Under the pieces are notes generated by a model, which worked only from the letters and a program-made list of their open reading frames with translations, did not search any database and had not been told where the DNA came from. Shown piece by piece: positions 22,823 to 33,943 of a stretch of DNA of 64,000 nucleotides. The DNA is taken from the NCBI RefSeq assembly GCF_015752155.1, contig NZ_JADOVI010000001.1:310001-374000 (forward strand), given 5' to 3'. Origin of the DNA: Cryobacterium sp. MP_M3 (lineage in GTDB: Bacteria; Actinomycetota; Actinomycetes; Actinomycetales; Microbacteriaceae). Every line of letters begins with the position of its first letter. Within the stretch, counting starts at the first letter, position 1. Position numbers and translations under genes: made by a program.

Positions 22823-25668
22823 TGGTTACCGCCCTGTATCGCCGCTACCGGCCAGAGACCTTTGCCGAGATGATCGGCCAGTCCCAGGTGACCGAACCCC
22901 TGATGACTGCGCTGCGCACGAATCGGGTGAATCACGCCTACCTGTTCAGCGGCCCCCGCGGCTGCGGCAAGACGACGTCCGCCCGCATCCTCGCCCGCTG
23001 CCTGAACTGCGCCGAAGGCCCGACCGACACCCCGTGCGGCGTCTGCCCGAGCTGCGTCGAGCTGTCCCGCGACGGTGGCGGCTCGCTCGACGTGGTCGAG
23101 ATCGACGCGGCCAGCCACAACGGCGTCGACGACGCCCGCGACATCCGTGAGCGAGCCATCTTCGCGCCGGCCCGCGACCGCTACAAGATCTTCATCCTCG
23201 ACGAGGCCCACATGGTCACGCCGCAGGGCTTCAACGCGCTGCTCAAGATCGTCGAAGAGCCGCCCGAGCACGTCAAGTTCATCTTCGCGACGACCGAGCC
23301 CGAAAAGGTGATCGGCACCATCCGTTCGCGCACGCACCACTACCCGTTCCGGCTGGTGCCACCCGGGCCGATGCTCGAATACGTGCAGACCCTTTGTGAG
23401 AGCGAGACCATGAAGGTCGCGCCCGGGGTGCTGCCGCTCGTCGTGCGCGCCGGCGGCGGCTCGCCCCGCGACACCCTGTCCCTGCTCGACCAGTTGATGG
23501 CCGGCTCCGACGGACACTCGGTGGAATACGAGCGTGCGGTCGCGCTGCTCGGCTACACCAACGCCTCCCTGCTCGACGAGTCCGTCGACGCGATCGCCGC
23601 GCGCGACCCGTCCGCCGCGTTCGACGCGGTCGACCGGGTCATCCAGACCGGACAGGACCCGCGGCGTTTCGTCGAAGACCTGCTCGAGCGCATGCGCGAC
23701 CTGATCATCGTCGCGGCGACCTCCGCCGCGGGCGCCGCCGCCGTGCTCCGCGGCGTGCCGCAGGACGAGCTCGACCGGATGGCCCTGCAGGCCGCCAAGT
23801 TCGGCCCCGCGGAGCTGTCGCGCACCGCCGACATCCTCAACGCCGCGCTGACCGAGATGACCGGCGCCACCTCGCCGCGCCTCCACCTCGAACTGATGAT
23901 CGCCCGGGTGCTCATCCCCGCCAGCGACGACTCCACCCGCGGCGCCCTCGCCCGGGTCGAACGGCTCGAACGGCGGATCGGCGTCGGCATCGGCGGCATC
24001 GACGGCGGCGCCGGGTCCGTGGTCGGTGTTTCGGCCGACTCCGCGAACCTCGCCCGCCAGGCGACGGATGCCGCGCCCGCCCCGGCGACACCGGCGAGCT
24101 CCGTCCGTCCGGCCGCCTCCGCACCTCCCGCGACGACTGCTCCGGCGGGTCGCGCCACCTCGGAACCCTTCGCGACCGCGGCTGGCGCCTCGGCGGCCGC
24201 GACGACAGCGACCGGCCCGACCGCTCCGACCGCGCGCTCCGCTCAGCCGGCTCCGGGCGCCGTCCCGGCCGCCGAGGTCGCGGCATCCGTCACCGTGCGC
24301 CCCGTCGGACCGGTTACCTTCCAGCAGGTGAAGGATGCCTGGCCTGAGGTGCTCGAGGCCGTTCAGGCCGCGAAGACCAGCGCCTGGCTGGTGCTCTACA
24401 CCGCCAAGGCCCTGGAACTGCGCGACGGCGACCTGCTCGTTCTGTCGTTCCCGAGCCAGAAAGACGTCGAGGGGCTTAAGCAGCCCGCCGCGCCGGGCCA
24501 GGGTGTCGGTGACTTCCTCAAGCGTGCGATCAACGACGTGCTCGGCTTCACGCCGCGTCTCACCGCCAGGGTCGACCGCCCGGGCGGCCCCGACGGCGGC
24601 GGCAGCGGCGGGACAGGTGCGCCGTCCGCCCCGCGGCACCCTGCGGGCCCGTCGTCCTCCGCCCGCACCGACGACCGGAGCGTTCCGGATCGGTCCGGAG
24701 CAGCGGCCAACCGTGGGGGAGCAGGCCGCGTAGCCGGAGACGCGACTGTTCCGGCGACCGAGCCGGCGCCGCCCTCCGACGACGACGCACCGCCGGCCGA
24801 GGACACCCCGCCCGACACCGAGCCCGAGGGCGCGCCCGACACCGCGTCCGGCCCGGAGGGCGCGCGAGTGCTCAACGCCGCGTCCGACCAGGAGCGCGGG
24901 CGCGGCGCTGCGCCGAGCGTGCCCGGAACAGAGTCGGACCGCGTTCCCAATGCTGAGCCGGGCGTTGCCAATGCTGAGCTGGGGCGCGCCCCTGGGCGCG
25001 CGGCCGCTGCTGATGCCAACGCCATGACCGCCGCCGACTCCGGCGTCGACGCGGATTCCCGCTCGGGTTCCGGCCCAAGCTCACCGGCGCAGCAGCGCTC
25101 GGAGCGTCCGGCCAGGCCCGCAGCGTCGACCGGAGAGGCCGTCACCGCCTGGGCGACCGCGGTCATCCCCGGCTCGGCGTCGGCGCCCGCTGCGACGACT
25201 CCCGCTGCGCCCGCCGCGCCGTTTCCTGCTGCCAGACCGGTGCCGGCCGCCGCGCCCGCTTCGACGACGGCGCCGGCGGCAACGACCGGTACCCCTCCGG
25301 CGCAGTCGTCCGACGACGATGAGCCGCCGCCCTATGACGACGGCGACGTGCCGCACGACGACGAGTACCCGCCCGACCGGTTCGACCGGTCGACGCGTTC
25401 ACCGGCCTCGGCCCCGGATCCCCGGCCACCCGTCGTGGTATCCGCCGCTCCCTCCGCTGCCGGTGACCACCCGGCCGCCACGGCCACAGCTGCCGCCCCT
25501 CGCAATGCACCGCAGGCGGGCAGGGCCCCGGCAGGCGCCGCGGCTCGCCGGGCGCCGGCCTTCGCCGAGAAGCAGCGCTACGGGGAATCCGTCGTCCGCG
25601 AAATCCTCGGTGCAACCTTCCTCGAAGAACAAGACCACATCCCGGTATCCCGAAGCAGAGGCGACTAG
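22822..25668 (+). CDS. dnaX: DNA polymerase III gamma/tau subunit with a very long Pro/Ala-rich tail
   Basis: 948 residues, long for the family. Residues 1-360 are the AAA+ clamp-loader core: LYRRYRPETFAEMIGQ, Walker A GPRGCGKTT (44-52), a zinc-binding cysteine set (C60, C63, C72, C75, C78), Walker B FILDEAHM and sensor TTEPEKV. Residues about 480-560 match the tau-like region that contacts the polymerase (VTFQQVKDAWPEVLEAV...). The remainder (about 575-900) is a low-complexity stretch of Pro, Ala, Glu, Asp and Thr, with a conserved end, EKQRYGESVVREILGATFLEEQ. It loads the beta clamp at the replication fork. recR begins 3 bp after the stop, as in most bacteria. No programmed frameshift signal was recognised. 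Confidence 0.96.
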   Translation: MVTALYRRYRPETFAEMIGQSQVTEPLMTALRTNRVNHAYLFSGPRGCGKTTSARILARCLNCAEGPTDTPCGVCPSCVELSRDGGGSLDVVEIDAASHNGVDDARDIRERAIFAPARDRYKIFILDEAHMVTPQGFNALLKIVEEPPEHVKFIFATTEPEKVIGTIRSRTHHYPFRLVPPGPMLEYVQTLCESETMKVAPGVLPLVVRAGGGSPRDTLSLLDQLMAGSDGHSVEYERAVALLGYTNASLLDESVDAIAARDPSAAFDAVDRVIQTGQDPRRFVEDLLERMRDLIIVAATSAAGAAAVLRGVPQDELDRMALQAAKFGPAELSRTADILNAALTEMTGATSPRLHLELMIARVLIPASDDSTRGALARVERLERRIGVGIGGIDGGAGSVVGVSADSANLARQATDAAPAPATPASSVRPAASAPPATTAPAGRATSEPFATAAGASAAATTATGPTAPTARSAQPAPGAVPAAEVAASVTVRPVGPVTFQQVKDAWPEVLEAVQAAKTSAWLVLYTAKALELRDGDLLVLSFPSQKDVEGLKQPAAPGQGVGDFLKRAINDVLGFTPRLTARVDRPGGPDGGGSGGTGAPSAPRHPAGPSSSARTDDRSVPDRSGAAANRGGAGRVAGDATVPATEPAPPSDDDAPPAEDTPPDTEPEGAPDTASGPEGARVLNAASDQERGRGAAPSVPGTESDRVPNAEPGVANAELGRAPGRAAAADANAMTAADSGVDADSRSGSGPSSPAQQRSERPARPAASTGEAVTAWATAVIPGSASAPAATTPAAPAAPFPAARPVPAAAPASTTAPAATTGTPPAQSSDDDEPPPYDDGDVPHDDEYPPDRFDRSTRSPASAPDPRPPVVVSAAPSAAGDHPAATATAAAPRNAPQAGRAPAGAAARRAPAFAEKQRYGESVVREILGATFLEEQDHIPVSRSRGD

Positions 25669-25671
25669 TCC

Positions 25672-26271
<600 letters not shown>

Positions 26272-26384
26272 CCGAGGCCTTCCCAGGGATACTCGTCCCC
26301 GCTTCGCCGCGTTCCGCCGCGGCTCGGCTCCGGCGTCTCGGTGTAGTCCCTGCTCCGGCACCGCGGCATCCGTCGCGCCGGTTC

Positions 26385-26453
26385 GATCGGAGTTTCTCGC
26401 GACACGCCGCCGCCGGCGCGCGCCCAGACGGCGTGTTCCGAGAATCTCCGATC
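26385..26453. repeat. Dispersed palindromic repeat, copy C
   Basis: 25-base arms (26385-26409 and 26429-26453) pair with three mismatches around a GC-only loop. The tip is GATCGGAG instead of GATGGAG. It lies between recR and lysC. A fragment CGCGGCATCCGTCGCGCC just before it resembles the centre of copies A and B, as if an older copy had been overwritten. Confidence 0.8.
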
Positions 26454-26532
26454 CAAAGTGCAGACGACCACCGTCCGGCGCCCGGCGACCGGCGTCCGGC
26501 GTCACATTGCCGCCGCCGAATACAAACGCATT

Positions 26533-26583
26533 TATGATGGGAGCTTGGCCTGTGCCCGCCTACCCGATGTTCAGGAGTCCCAC

Positions 26584-26584
<1 letters not shown>
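26533..26584 (+). promoter_or_regulatory. Promoter -10 and ribosome binding site of lysC
   Basis: TATGAT (26533-26538) is a good -10. CAGGAG lies about 7 bp before the GTG at 26584. A correctly spaced -35 was not found. Confidence 0.55.
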
Positions 26585-29039
<2,455 letters not shown>

Positions 29040-29152
29040 CCCGAACGGATCCGGCCCGCGCCGGAGCCTGCCCGCACAACCGGTCTTGCTTCCGGCTCCC
29101 GCGCCCCGCGGGACACCGGGAGTGGGGGGCGCAGCCAGCGTGGCCGGTGCAC

Positions 29153-29167
29153 TAATGTTTGGAAGCA
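29153..29167 (+). promoter_or_regulatory. Promoter -10 of the GGDEF-EAL gene
   Basis: TAATGT (29153-29158) lies 8 bases before the ATG at 29167 and overlaps an in-frame ATG at 29155. A transcript begun from it could not contain that earlier ATG, which argues for 29167 as the start. Confidence 0.5.
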
Positions 29168-31620
29168 TGGGCGGGTATTCGGTGGCAGCACAGGTGAGGC
29201 GCGTCGGCCTCGCCGTCTTTGCCGGGGCCGCCCTCCTGGCGATCGTCGCGGCAGTGATCTCGCTCTTCTCCGCGCCGCCGGAGCATTGGGCCGTGGCCGC
29301 AGTCGGAGTGCTCTGCGCCGGTGTGCTCGAACTCACCTGGGTGCGGCTGGGCAGCGTCGCGCACCGCAGCCCGATGGTGGCGCTCCCGGTTCTGGCCCTG
29401 CCTGCCCTGGCCACCCTCGTGTCAGTGCCGACGGCGATCGGGGCCATCGCCCTCGGCGTGCTCCTGGCCGTCCTCCTCGAAGCGGGCCGGGTCACGGTCG
29501 CCCTTTACAGCGCCGGCCTGCAAAGCCTGGGCGGGCTCCTCTCCGTCGGCCTGTTCGCCGGTTTCCGGGCCCTCGGGCTCGCCGACCTCGCCGCGGTGGC
29601 CGCGGGCTGCGTCGGCTACGTCGGATTCGTGCTCCTGGTCGAGGTCCTGCGCAAGCAGATCATCGATCCCCCCGTCGACCGGGGCGGGCGCGCGCTGCTC
29701 TCGCCCGCCCGAATGGCCGGCGCGGTCGTCGGGGCGACCCTCGTCGCCGTCCTCGCCGCATTCTGGAGCGTCGCCGGCCCGCCGTTCCTCGTCGAGGTGA
29801 GCGCGACCGTGAACACGCTCGAGGTGCTCCTCGGAATCGTGATCGTGGCCTCGATCGTCAAGGTCGTCTCTGTCTTCGCCGACATGCGGCGACGGCTGGC
29901 CGGCCTGGTCGCTGGCGCCAGCTCCCTGAGCGCGGATGCCGAGACCGGTGCACGGTCAGGGGCCGAGATCGCCGAGGTGCTCTGCCAGGCCGTCGCCGAC
30001 TCGGTCGGGGTTGAAGCGGTCGTCGTGCGCGCGGAGCCGGCCCGGCCCGGTGAGATCAGCCTGCCGCTGTCGTTCGTCGCGCCAGGCGCCGAACGATACA
30101 TTGTGGTCAGCCGCGACGCGATGGACGGCGCGTTCACCGGGAACGACCGCCGGGCGCTCGCGGCCCTGGTCACGACCGCCGAGATGGTGGTCAAGGCCGG
30201 CCAGAACGTGGCGGGGCTGACCCTGCGGGCGAACACCGACCCGCTCACCGGCCTGCCCAACTACGGCGCCTTCCAGGCCGCCCTCGCGAACATCAACGAC
30301 CACCGGGACTACTCCGAGGCCCTCGCGGTGCTCTTCCTCGACCTCGACGATTTCAAAAGGCTGAATGACCGGCACGGCCACTCGGCCGGCGACGAGGTTC
30401 TGCGCGAACTCGGTCGGCGCCTGCGCGCCGTCGTCCGCCCCGACGACCTGGTTGCCCGGGTCGGCGGCGACGAGTTCGTGGTCATCCTGACCCACCTCAC
30501 CTCACTGGGCGAGGCGAAGGTCGTGGCCGAACGCATCCTGGCCACCACCGGTGAGCCGCTCATCGTCGGTCCGACCACGTTCAACCCGATGATGAGCATC
30601 GGGCTGGCCTACTCCGCCCACCGGGAGACTGACGTCACCCAGCTCGTGCAGGACGCCGACCGGGCCATGCTCGCGATCAAGAAGACCCGGCGCCGGGGCG
30701 GCTCAGCGCACGAGAGCAGCATCAACATCTCCAGCCACCGTTCGAGCCAGATGAACGACATCATCGCCAGGGCCATCGACGAGGACCTGCTCGAACTTGC
30801 CTTCCAGCCCATCGTCAGCCTGGTCACCGGCCAGATCTGGGCGTTCGAGGCGCTCGTGCGCTACACCGACCCCGACCTGGGCCCGCTGTCGCCGCCGTCG
30901 ATCGTGGAGAAGGCGAAGGGCCTGGGCCGGCTCGACGCGATGACCCGGCAGGTCGCCGTGAAGGCCATGGCCGCGGCAGCCGACTTCCGGCTGGTCGAAC
31001 CCCGCGTCGTCTGCATGACCTTCAACGTGGAGGCCGGCCAGATCCTGCCCGACCGCGTCGGCACGTTCGTCGAGGATCTCGCCGACCGGTATCCCGGGAT
31101 CTCGCTCTGCCTCGAACTGAACGAGCGGTCGATGGCCAAGGTGACCCCGGCCATTCGCGCGCAGGCCGACCGGATGCGCGATCTCGGCCTGATGATCGCG
31201 CTCGACGACTACGGCTCCCAGGATTCCTCGGTCGACTCGCTGGTGCGGATGCCGATGGACATCCTCAAGATCGACAAGAGCCTGGTCGACGACCTCGACG
31301 ACATCCGGCAGCGCGAGGTGCTCACGGCCCTGCAGGGCTTCGGCGACAACCTCGAGTACTCGATGATCGTCGAGGGCGTGGAGAACGAGACCATGGCCTC
31401 GCACCTGAGCGCACTCGGCATCCGCAGCGCCCAGGGTTTCCACTACGGCGTGCCGGAGAGCTTCGAGCACACCCTGAACCGGCTCGAGCAGTTCGGCGCC
31501 GCCGCCGTGGTGCCGCGGATCATTCCCGCGCTGGTCCGGGACACATTCATCCCCGAGGGTGTTCCGGCGCTCCCAGCGGTTCCCGGAGCCCCCGGCCCAT
31601 TCGCGGTGCCGGCGGCCTGA
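29167..31620 (+). CDS. Membrane GGDEF-EAL protein (c-di-GMP synthesis/turnover)
   Basis: 817 residues. Residues 1-240 hold seven or eight hydrophobic helices forming a membrane sensor. A short GAF-like stretch (about 265-340) leads to a GGDEF domain (about 350-510), whose active-site loop RVGGDEFVV is intact (433-437). An EAL domain follows (about 540-790) with FEALVRYT (E561), NVEAGQ, LELNERS, ALDDYGS, LKIDKSLV and VEGVENE, so most metal and catalytic residues are kept. It could therefore make and break c-di-GMP; which activity prevails is unknown. It is transcribed alone after asd. Confidence 0.92.
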   Translation: MGGYSVAAQVRRVGLAVFAGAALLAIVAAVISLFSAPPEHWAVAAVGVLCAGVLELTWVRLGSVAHRSPMVALPVLALPALATLVSVPTAIGAIALGVLLAVLLEAGRVTVALYSAGLQSLGGLLSVGLFAGFRALGLADLAAVAAGCVGYVGFVLLVEVLRKQIIDPPVDRGGRALLSPARMAGAVVGATLVAVLAAFWSVAGPPFLVEVSATVNTLEVLLGIVIVASIVKVVSVFADMRRRLAGLVAGASSLSADAETGARSGAEIAEVLCQAVADSVGVEAVVVRAEPARPGEISLPLSFVAPGAERYIVVSRDAMDGAFTGNDRRALAALVTTAEMVVKAGQNVAGLTLRANTDPLTGLPNYGAFQAALANINDHRDYSEALAVLFLDLDDFKRLNDRHGHSAGDEVLRELGRRLRAVVRPDDLVARVGGDEFVVILTHLTSLGEAKVVAERILATTGEPLIVGPTTFNPMMSIGLAYSAHRETDVTQLVQDADRAMLAIKKTRRRGGSAHESSINISSHRSSQMNDIIARAIDEDLLELAFQPIVSLVTGQIWAFEALVRYTDPDLGPLSPPSIVEKAKGLGRLDAMTRQVAVKAMAAAADFRLVEPRVVCMTFNVEAGQILPDRVGTFVEDLADRYPGISLCLELNERSMAKVTPAIRAQADRMRDLGLMIALDDYGSQDSSVDSLVRMPMDILKIDKSLVDDLDDIRQREVLTALQGFGDNLEYSMIVEGVENETMASHLSALGIRSAQGFHYGVPESFEHTLNRLEQFGAAAVVPRIIPALVRDTFIPEGVPALPAVPGAPGPFAVPAA

Positions 31621-31660
31621 CCGCTCGCACGCCGGCCGCCGCACGGGCCGCCGCACCGGT

Positions 31661-31673
31661 TATTCTGGGGGGA
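31661..31673 (+). promoter_or_regulatory. Leaderless-type promoter of the DUF1801 gene
   Basis: TATTCT (31661-31666), then six G residues, then ATG at 31673. Confidence 0.6.
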
Positions 31674-32185
31674 TGAGCACTGAGCCCGTCCCCGCCGAGG
31701 TCGAGAACTACTTCGCCGACCTCGAGCCGGACCAGCGCGCGGTGCTCTACCCGGTGATCGACGCGGTGCGCGACGCGATGCCGCCCGGCTACGTGTTGGG
31801 CATGTACTGGGGGATGCCGGGCTGGGTGATCCCGCTGGAGACCTTTCCGAACACCTACAACGGCCAGCCCCTGGCCTACGTCAGCGTGGCAGCCCAGAAG
31901 AACTACAACTCGCTCTACCTGATGGGCCTCTACGGCAACCCCGAGGCGGATGCCGTGTTCCGCGCCGAGTGGGCAGCCACCGGACGCAAACTGAACATGG
32001 GCAAGAGCTGCCTGAGGTTCAAGACCCTGGCCGACGTCGACCTGGGCCTCATCGCCCGCACGGTGGCGAGCATCCCGGTCGATCGTTACCTGGCGACCTA
32101 CCGGCGGATCAAGCCGGCCGCGGGCCAGGCCTCCGCCGGCAGATCGACGCGCGGGCAGGCGCCGGGGGCGAGCGTCGCGGGCTGA
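31673..32185 (+). CDS. DUF1801 domain protein
   Basis: 170 residues. VENYFADLEPDQRAVLYPVIDAVRDAMPPGYVLGMYWGMPGW is the usual DUF1801 start, and the core continues to KTLADVDLGLIARTVASIPVDRYLATYR. The last 25 residues are low in complexity. The fold resembles YdhG/frataxin-like proteins. The biochemical role is unknown. It has its own leaderless promoter and is followed by mqo, which also has one. Confidence 0.85.
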   Translation: MSTEPVPAEVENYFADLEPDQRAVLYPVIDAVRDAMPPGYVLGMYWGMPGWVIPLETFPNTYNGQPLAYVSVAAQKNYNSLYLMGLYGNPEADAVFRAEWAATGRKLNMGKSCLRFKTLADVDLGLIARTVASIPVDRYLATYRRIKPAAGQASAGRSTRGQAPGASVAG

Positions 32186-32213
32186 GCTGCACGGAGCATC
32201 CGTTCGCCGGAGA

Positions 32214-32227
32214 TACACTGAAAAGTG
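32214..32227 (+). promoter_or_regulatory. Leaderless-type promoter of mqo
   Basis: TACACT (32214-32219), then 7 bases, then GTG at 32227. Confidence 0.55.
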
Positions 32228-33705
32228 TGAATCCAATGGCGAATGTCGATGTCGTATTAATTGGTGGCGGCATCATGAGCGCCACGCTAGGTACCCTGAT
32301 CAAGCAGTTGCAGCCCGACTGGAGGATCGAGGTCTATGAGCGGCTGGGCGAGGTCGCCCAGGAAAGCTCCAACCCGTGGAACAACGCGGGCACCGGCCAC
32401 GCGGCCCTCTGCGAGCTCAACTACATGCCCGCGGCCAAGGACGGCTCCGTCACGGCCGACAAGGCCGTGAGCATCAACGAGCAGTTCCAGATCAGCCGCC
32501 AGCTGTGGGCGCACCTGGTCACGACCGGCGCGTTGCCCGAGCCGACCAACTTCATCAACTCCACCCCGCACATGACATTCGTGCGCGGCAAGGACAACGT
32601 CGCCTACCTGCGCAAGCGGTTCGCGGCGCTCGAGAACCAGCCGCTGTTCCACGGCATGGAATACAGCGAGGACCCGGCCGTGATCGGCGCCTGGACCCCG
32701 TTGCTGACCAGGAACCGGCCCAAGGGGCACAAGATCGCGGCGACCCGGATCGTCTCCGGCACCGATGTGGACTTCGGCGCCCTGACCCGGTACCTGTTCG
32801 AGAACCTCGCGGAGTCCGGCGCGGGGATCCACGTGAACCAGCAGGTCACCGGCCTGAAACAGCTCGCGGATGGCAGCTGGCGGCTGAACCTGCGCCGTCT
32901 GGTCGGCGGGCACCCGAGCCAGGTCAACGCCCGGTTCGTCTTCGTCGGCGCGGGCGGCGGCGCGCTCGCCCTGCTGCAGCAGAGCGGCATCCCCGAGATC
33001 AAGGGCTTCGGCGGCTTCCCGATCAGCGGGCAGTTCCTGCGCACCACGAACCCGAAGCTCGTCGCCCAGCACCAGGCCAAGGTCTACGGCAAAGCCGCCG
33101 TGGGCGCCCCGCCGATGTCGGTGCCGCACCTGGATACCCGCATCGTCGACGGGGAAGCCTCGCTGCTCTTCGGCCCGTACGCCGGGTTCACGCCCAAGTT
33201 CCTCAAGTCGAGCACCTGGTTCGACCTGCCGTTCTCGATCCGCCCGCACAACATCGGGCCGATGCTCGCCGTGGCCGCACACAACTTCGGATTGATGAAA
33301 TACCTGATCGGAGAGGTTTTCGCCTCGAAGGCCACCAAGCTCAAGGCGCTGCAGGAGTTCATCCCCACGGCCAAACTGGCCGACTGGGAGCTCATCACCG
33401 CCGGGCAGCGCGTGCAGGTCATGAAGAAGGACCCCGACCAGGGCGGCGTGCTCCAGTTCGGCACCGAGGTCATCGCCTCGGCCGACGGCACGATCGCCGG
33501 CCTGCTCGGCGCCTCCCCGGGCGCGTCGACCGCGGCGCCGATCATGGTCGAACTGATCAAGCGTTGCTTCCCCGAGCAGTACCCGGCCTGGGAGCCCAAG
33601 TTGCGGCAGATGATCCCGAGCCTCGGCACGAAGCTCTCCGACGATCCGGCCGCCGCGGCCGCGTCGCTCGCCGCCACCGCCGCCGCGCTGAACCTGACCG
33701 CGTAG
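32227..33705 (+). CDS. mqo: Malate:quinone oxidoreductase
   Basis: 492 residues, normal length. DVVLIGGGIMSATLGTLIKQL is the FAD-binding loop. ERLGEVAQESSNPWNNAGTGHAALCELNY, VGAGGGALALLQQSGI, GFGGFPISGQFL and ITAGQRVQVMKKDP are family signatures. It is a peripheral membrane flavoprotein that oxidises malate to oxaloacetate and reduces the quinone pool, a TCA step used in place of or beside NAD-malate dehydrogenase. GTG 32227 is chosen because of the -10 box; ATG 32236 is the alternative. It is transcribed alone. Confidence 0.97.
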   Translation: MNPMANVDVVLIGGGIMSATLGTLIKQLQPDWRIEVYERLGEVAQESSNPWNNAGTGHAALCELNYMPAAKDGSVTADKAVSINEQFQISRQLWAHLVTTGALPEPTNFINSTPHMTFVRGKDNVAYLRKRFAALENQPLFHGMEYSEDPAVIGAWTPLLTRNRPKGHKIAATRIVSGTDVDFGALTRYLFENLAESGAGIHVNQQVTGLKQLADGSWRLNLRRLVGGHPSQVNARFVFVGAGGGALALLQQSGIPEIKGFGGFPISGQFLRTTNPKLVAQHQAKVYGKAAVGAPPMSVPHLDTRIVDGEASLLFGPYAGFTPKFLKSSTWFDLPFSIRPHNIGPMLAVAAHNFGLMKYLIGEVFASKATKLKALQEFIPTAKLADWELITAGQRVQVMKKDPDQGGVLQFGTEVIASADGTIAGLLGASPGASTAAPIMVELIKRCFPEQYPAWEPKLRQMIPSLGTKLSDDPAAAAASLAATAAALNLTA

Positions 33706-33710
33706 CGCGA

Positions 33711-33793
33711 AGCGCGCGCTGCGAAGCGCGCGCTGCCGCGCTGCGGCGCTGCGAAGCGCGCGCTGCGGCGCGCACCGCCTCGCGGCGCTGCAA
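33711..33793. repeat. GC-only microrepeat GCGAAGCGCGCGCT
   Basis: Directly after the mqo stop, GCGAAGCGCGCGCT recurs three times with near copies between, giving alternating GCGCGC runs of about 80 bp. It has no coding look. Such a tract may form stable hairpins or Z-DNA and may vary in length. Confidence 0.65.
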
Positions 33794-33807
33794 GCTGTGG
33801 CACCGTC

Positions 33808-33880
33808 GGGATGGAGTTTTTCGCGGAACGCGGCATGTCCTGCCCGCGCAGACGGCGTGTCGCGAGTTGCTCCGGTCGGG
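33808..33880. repeat. Dispersed palindromic repeat, copy D (degraded right arm)
   Basis: The left arm GGGATGGAGTTTTTCGCGG matches copy A; the right arm has GGCGTGTCGCGAG followed by TTGCTCCGGTC, so the pairing is partly lost. It has the same orientation as copies A, B and C and lies between mqo and the radical SAM gene. Confidence 0.7.
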
Positions 33881-33919
33881 CGTGCGGTCGGGCTGCCGCG
33901 GCATCCGCTTGCACAATGC

Positions 33920-33935
33920 TCGAACGTGTGTTCGA
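33920..33935. promoter_or_regulatory. LexA (SOS) box upstream of the radical SAM gene
   Basis: TCGAACGTGTGTTCGA is a perfect match to the actinobacterial SOS consensus TCGAAC-N4-GTTCGA. It ends 8 bp before the ATG at 33944 and would cover the promoter. TTGCAC (33909-33914) and an AT-rich GAATATCT just downstream are the likely promoter elements around it. Confidence 0.85.
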
Positions 33936-33943
33936 ATATCTGT

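Noticed and set aside
22486..24639. Minus-strand extension of the DUF559 frame over dnaX
   Set aside because: The extra residues are Arg/Gly-rich and antisense to well-supported dnaX. The family start lies at 22485.
33797..33943. N-terminal extension of the radical SAM protein
   Set aside because: It would be encoded by repeat copy D and the LexA box, and the family begins at the later ATG.
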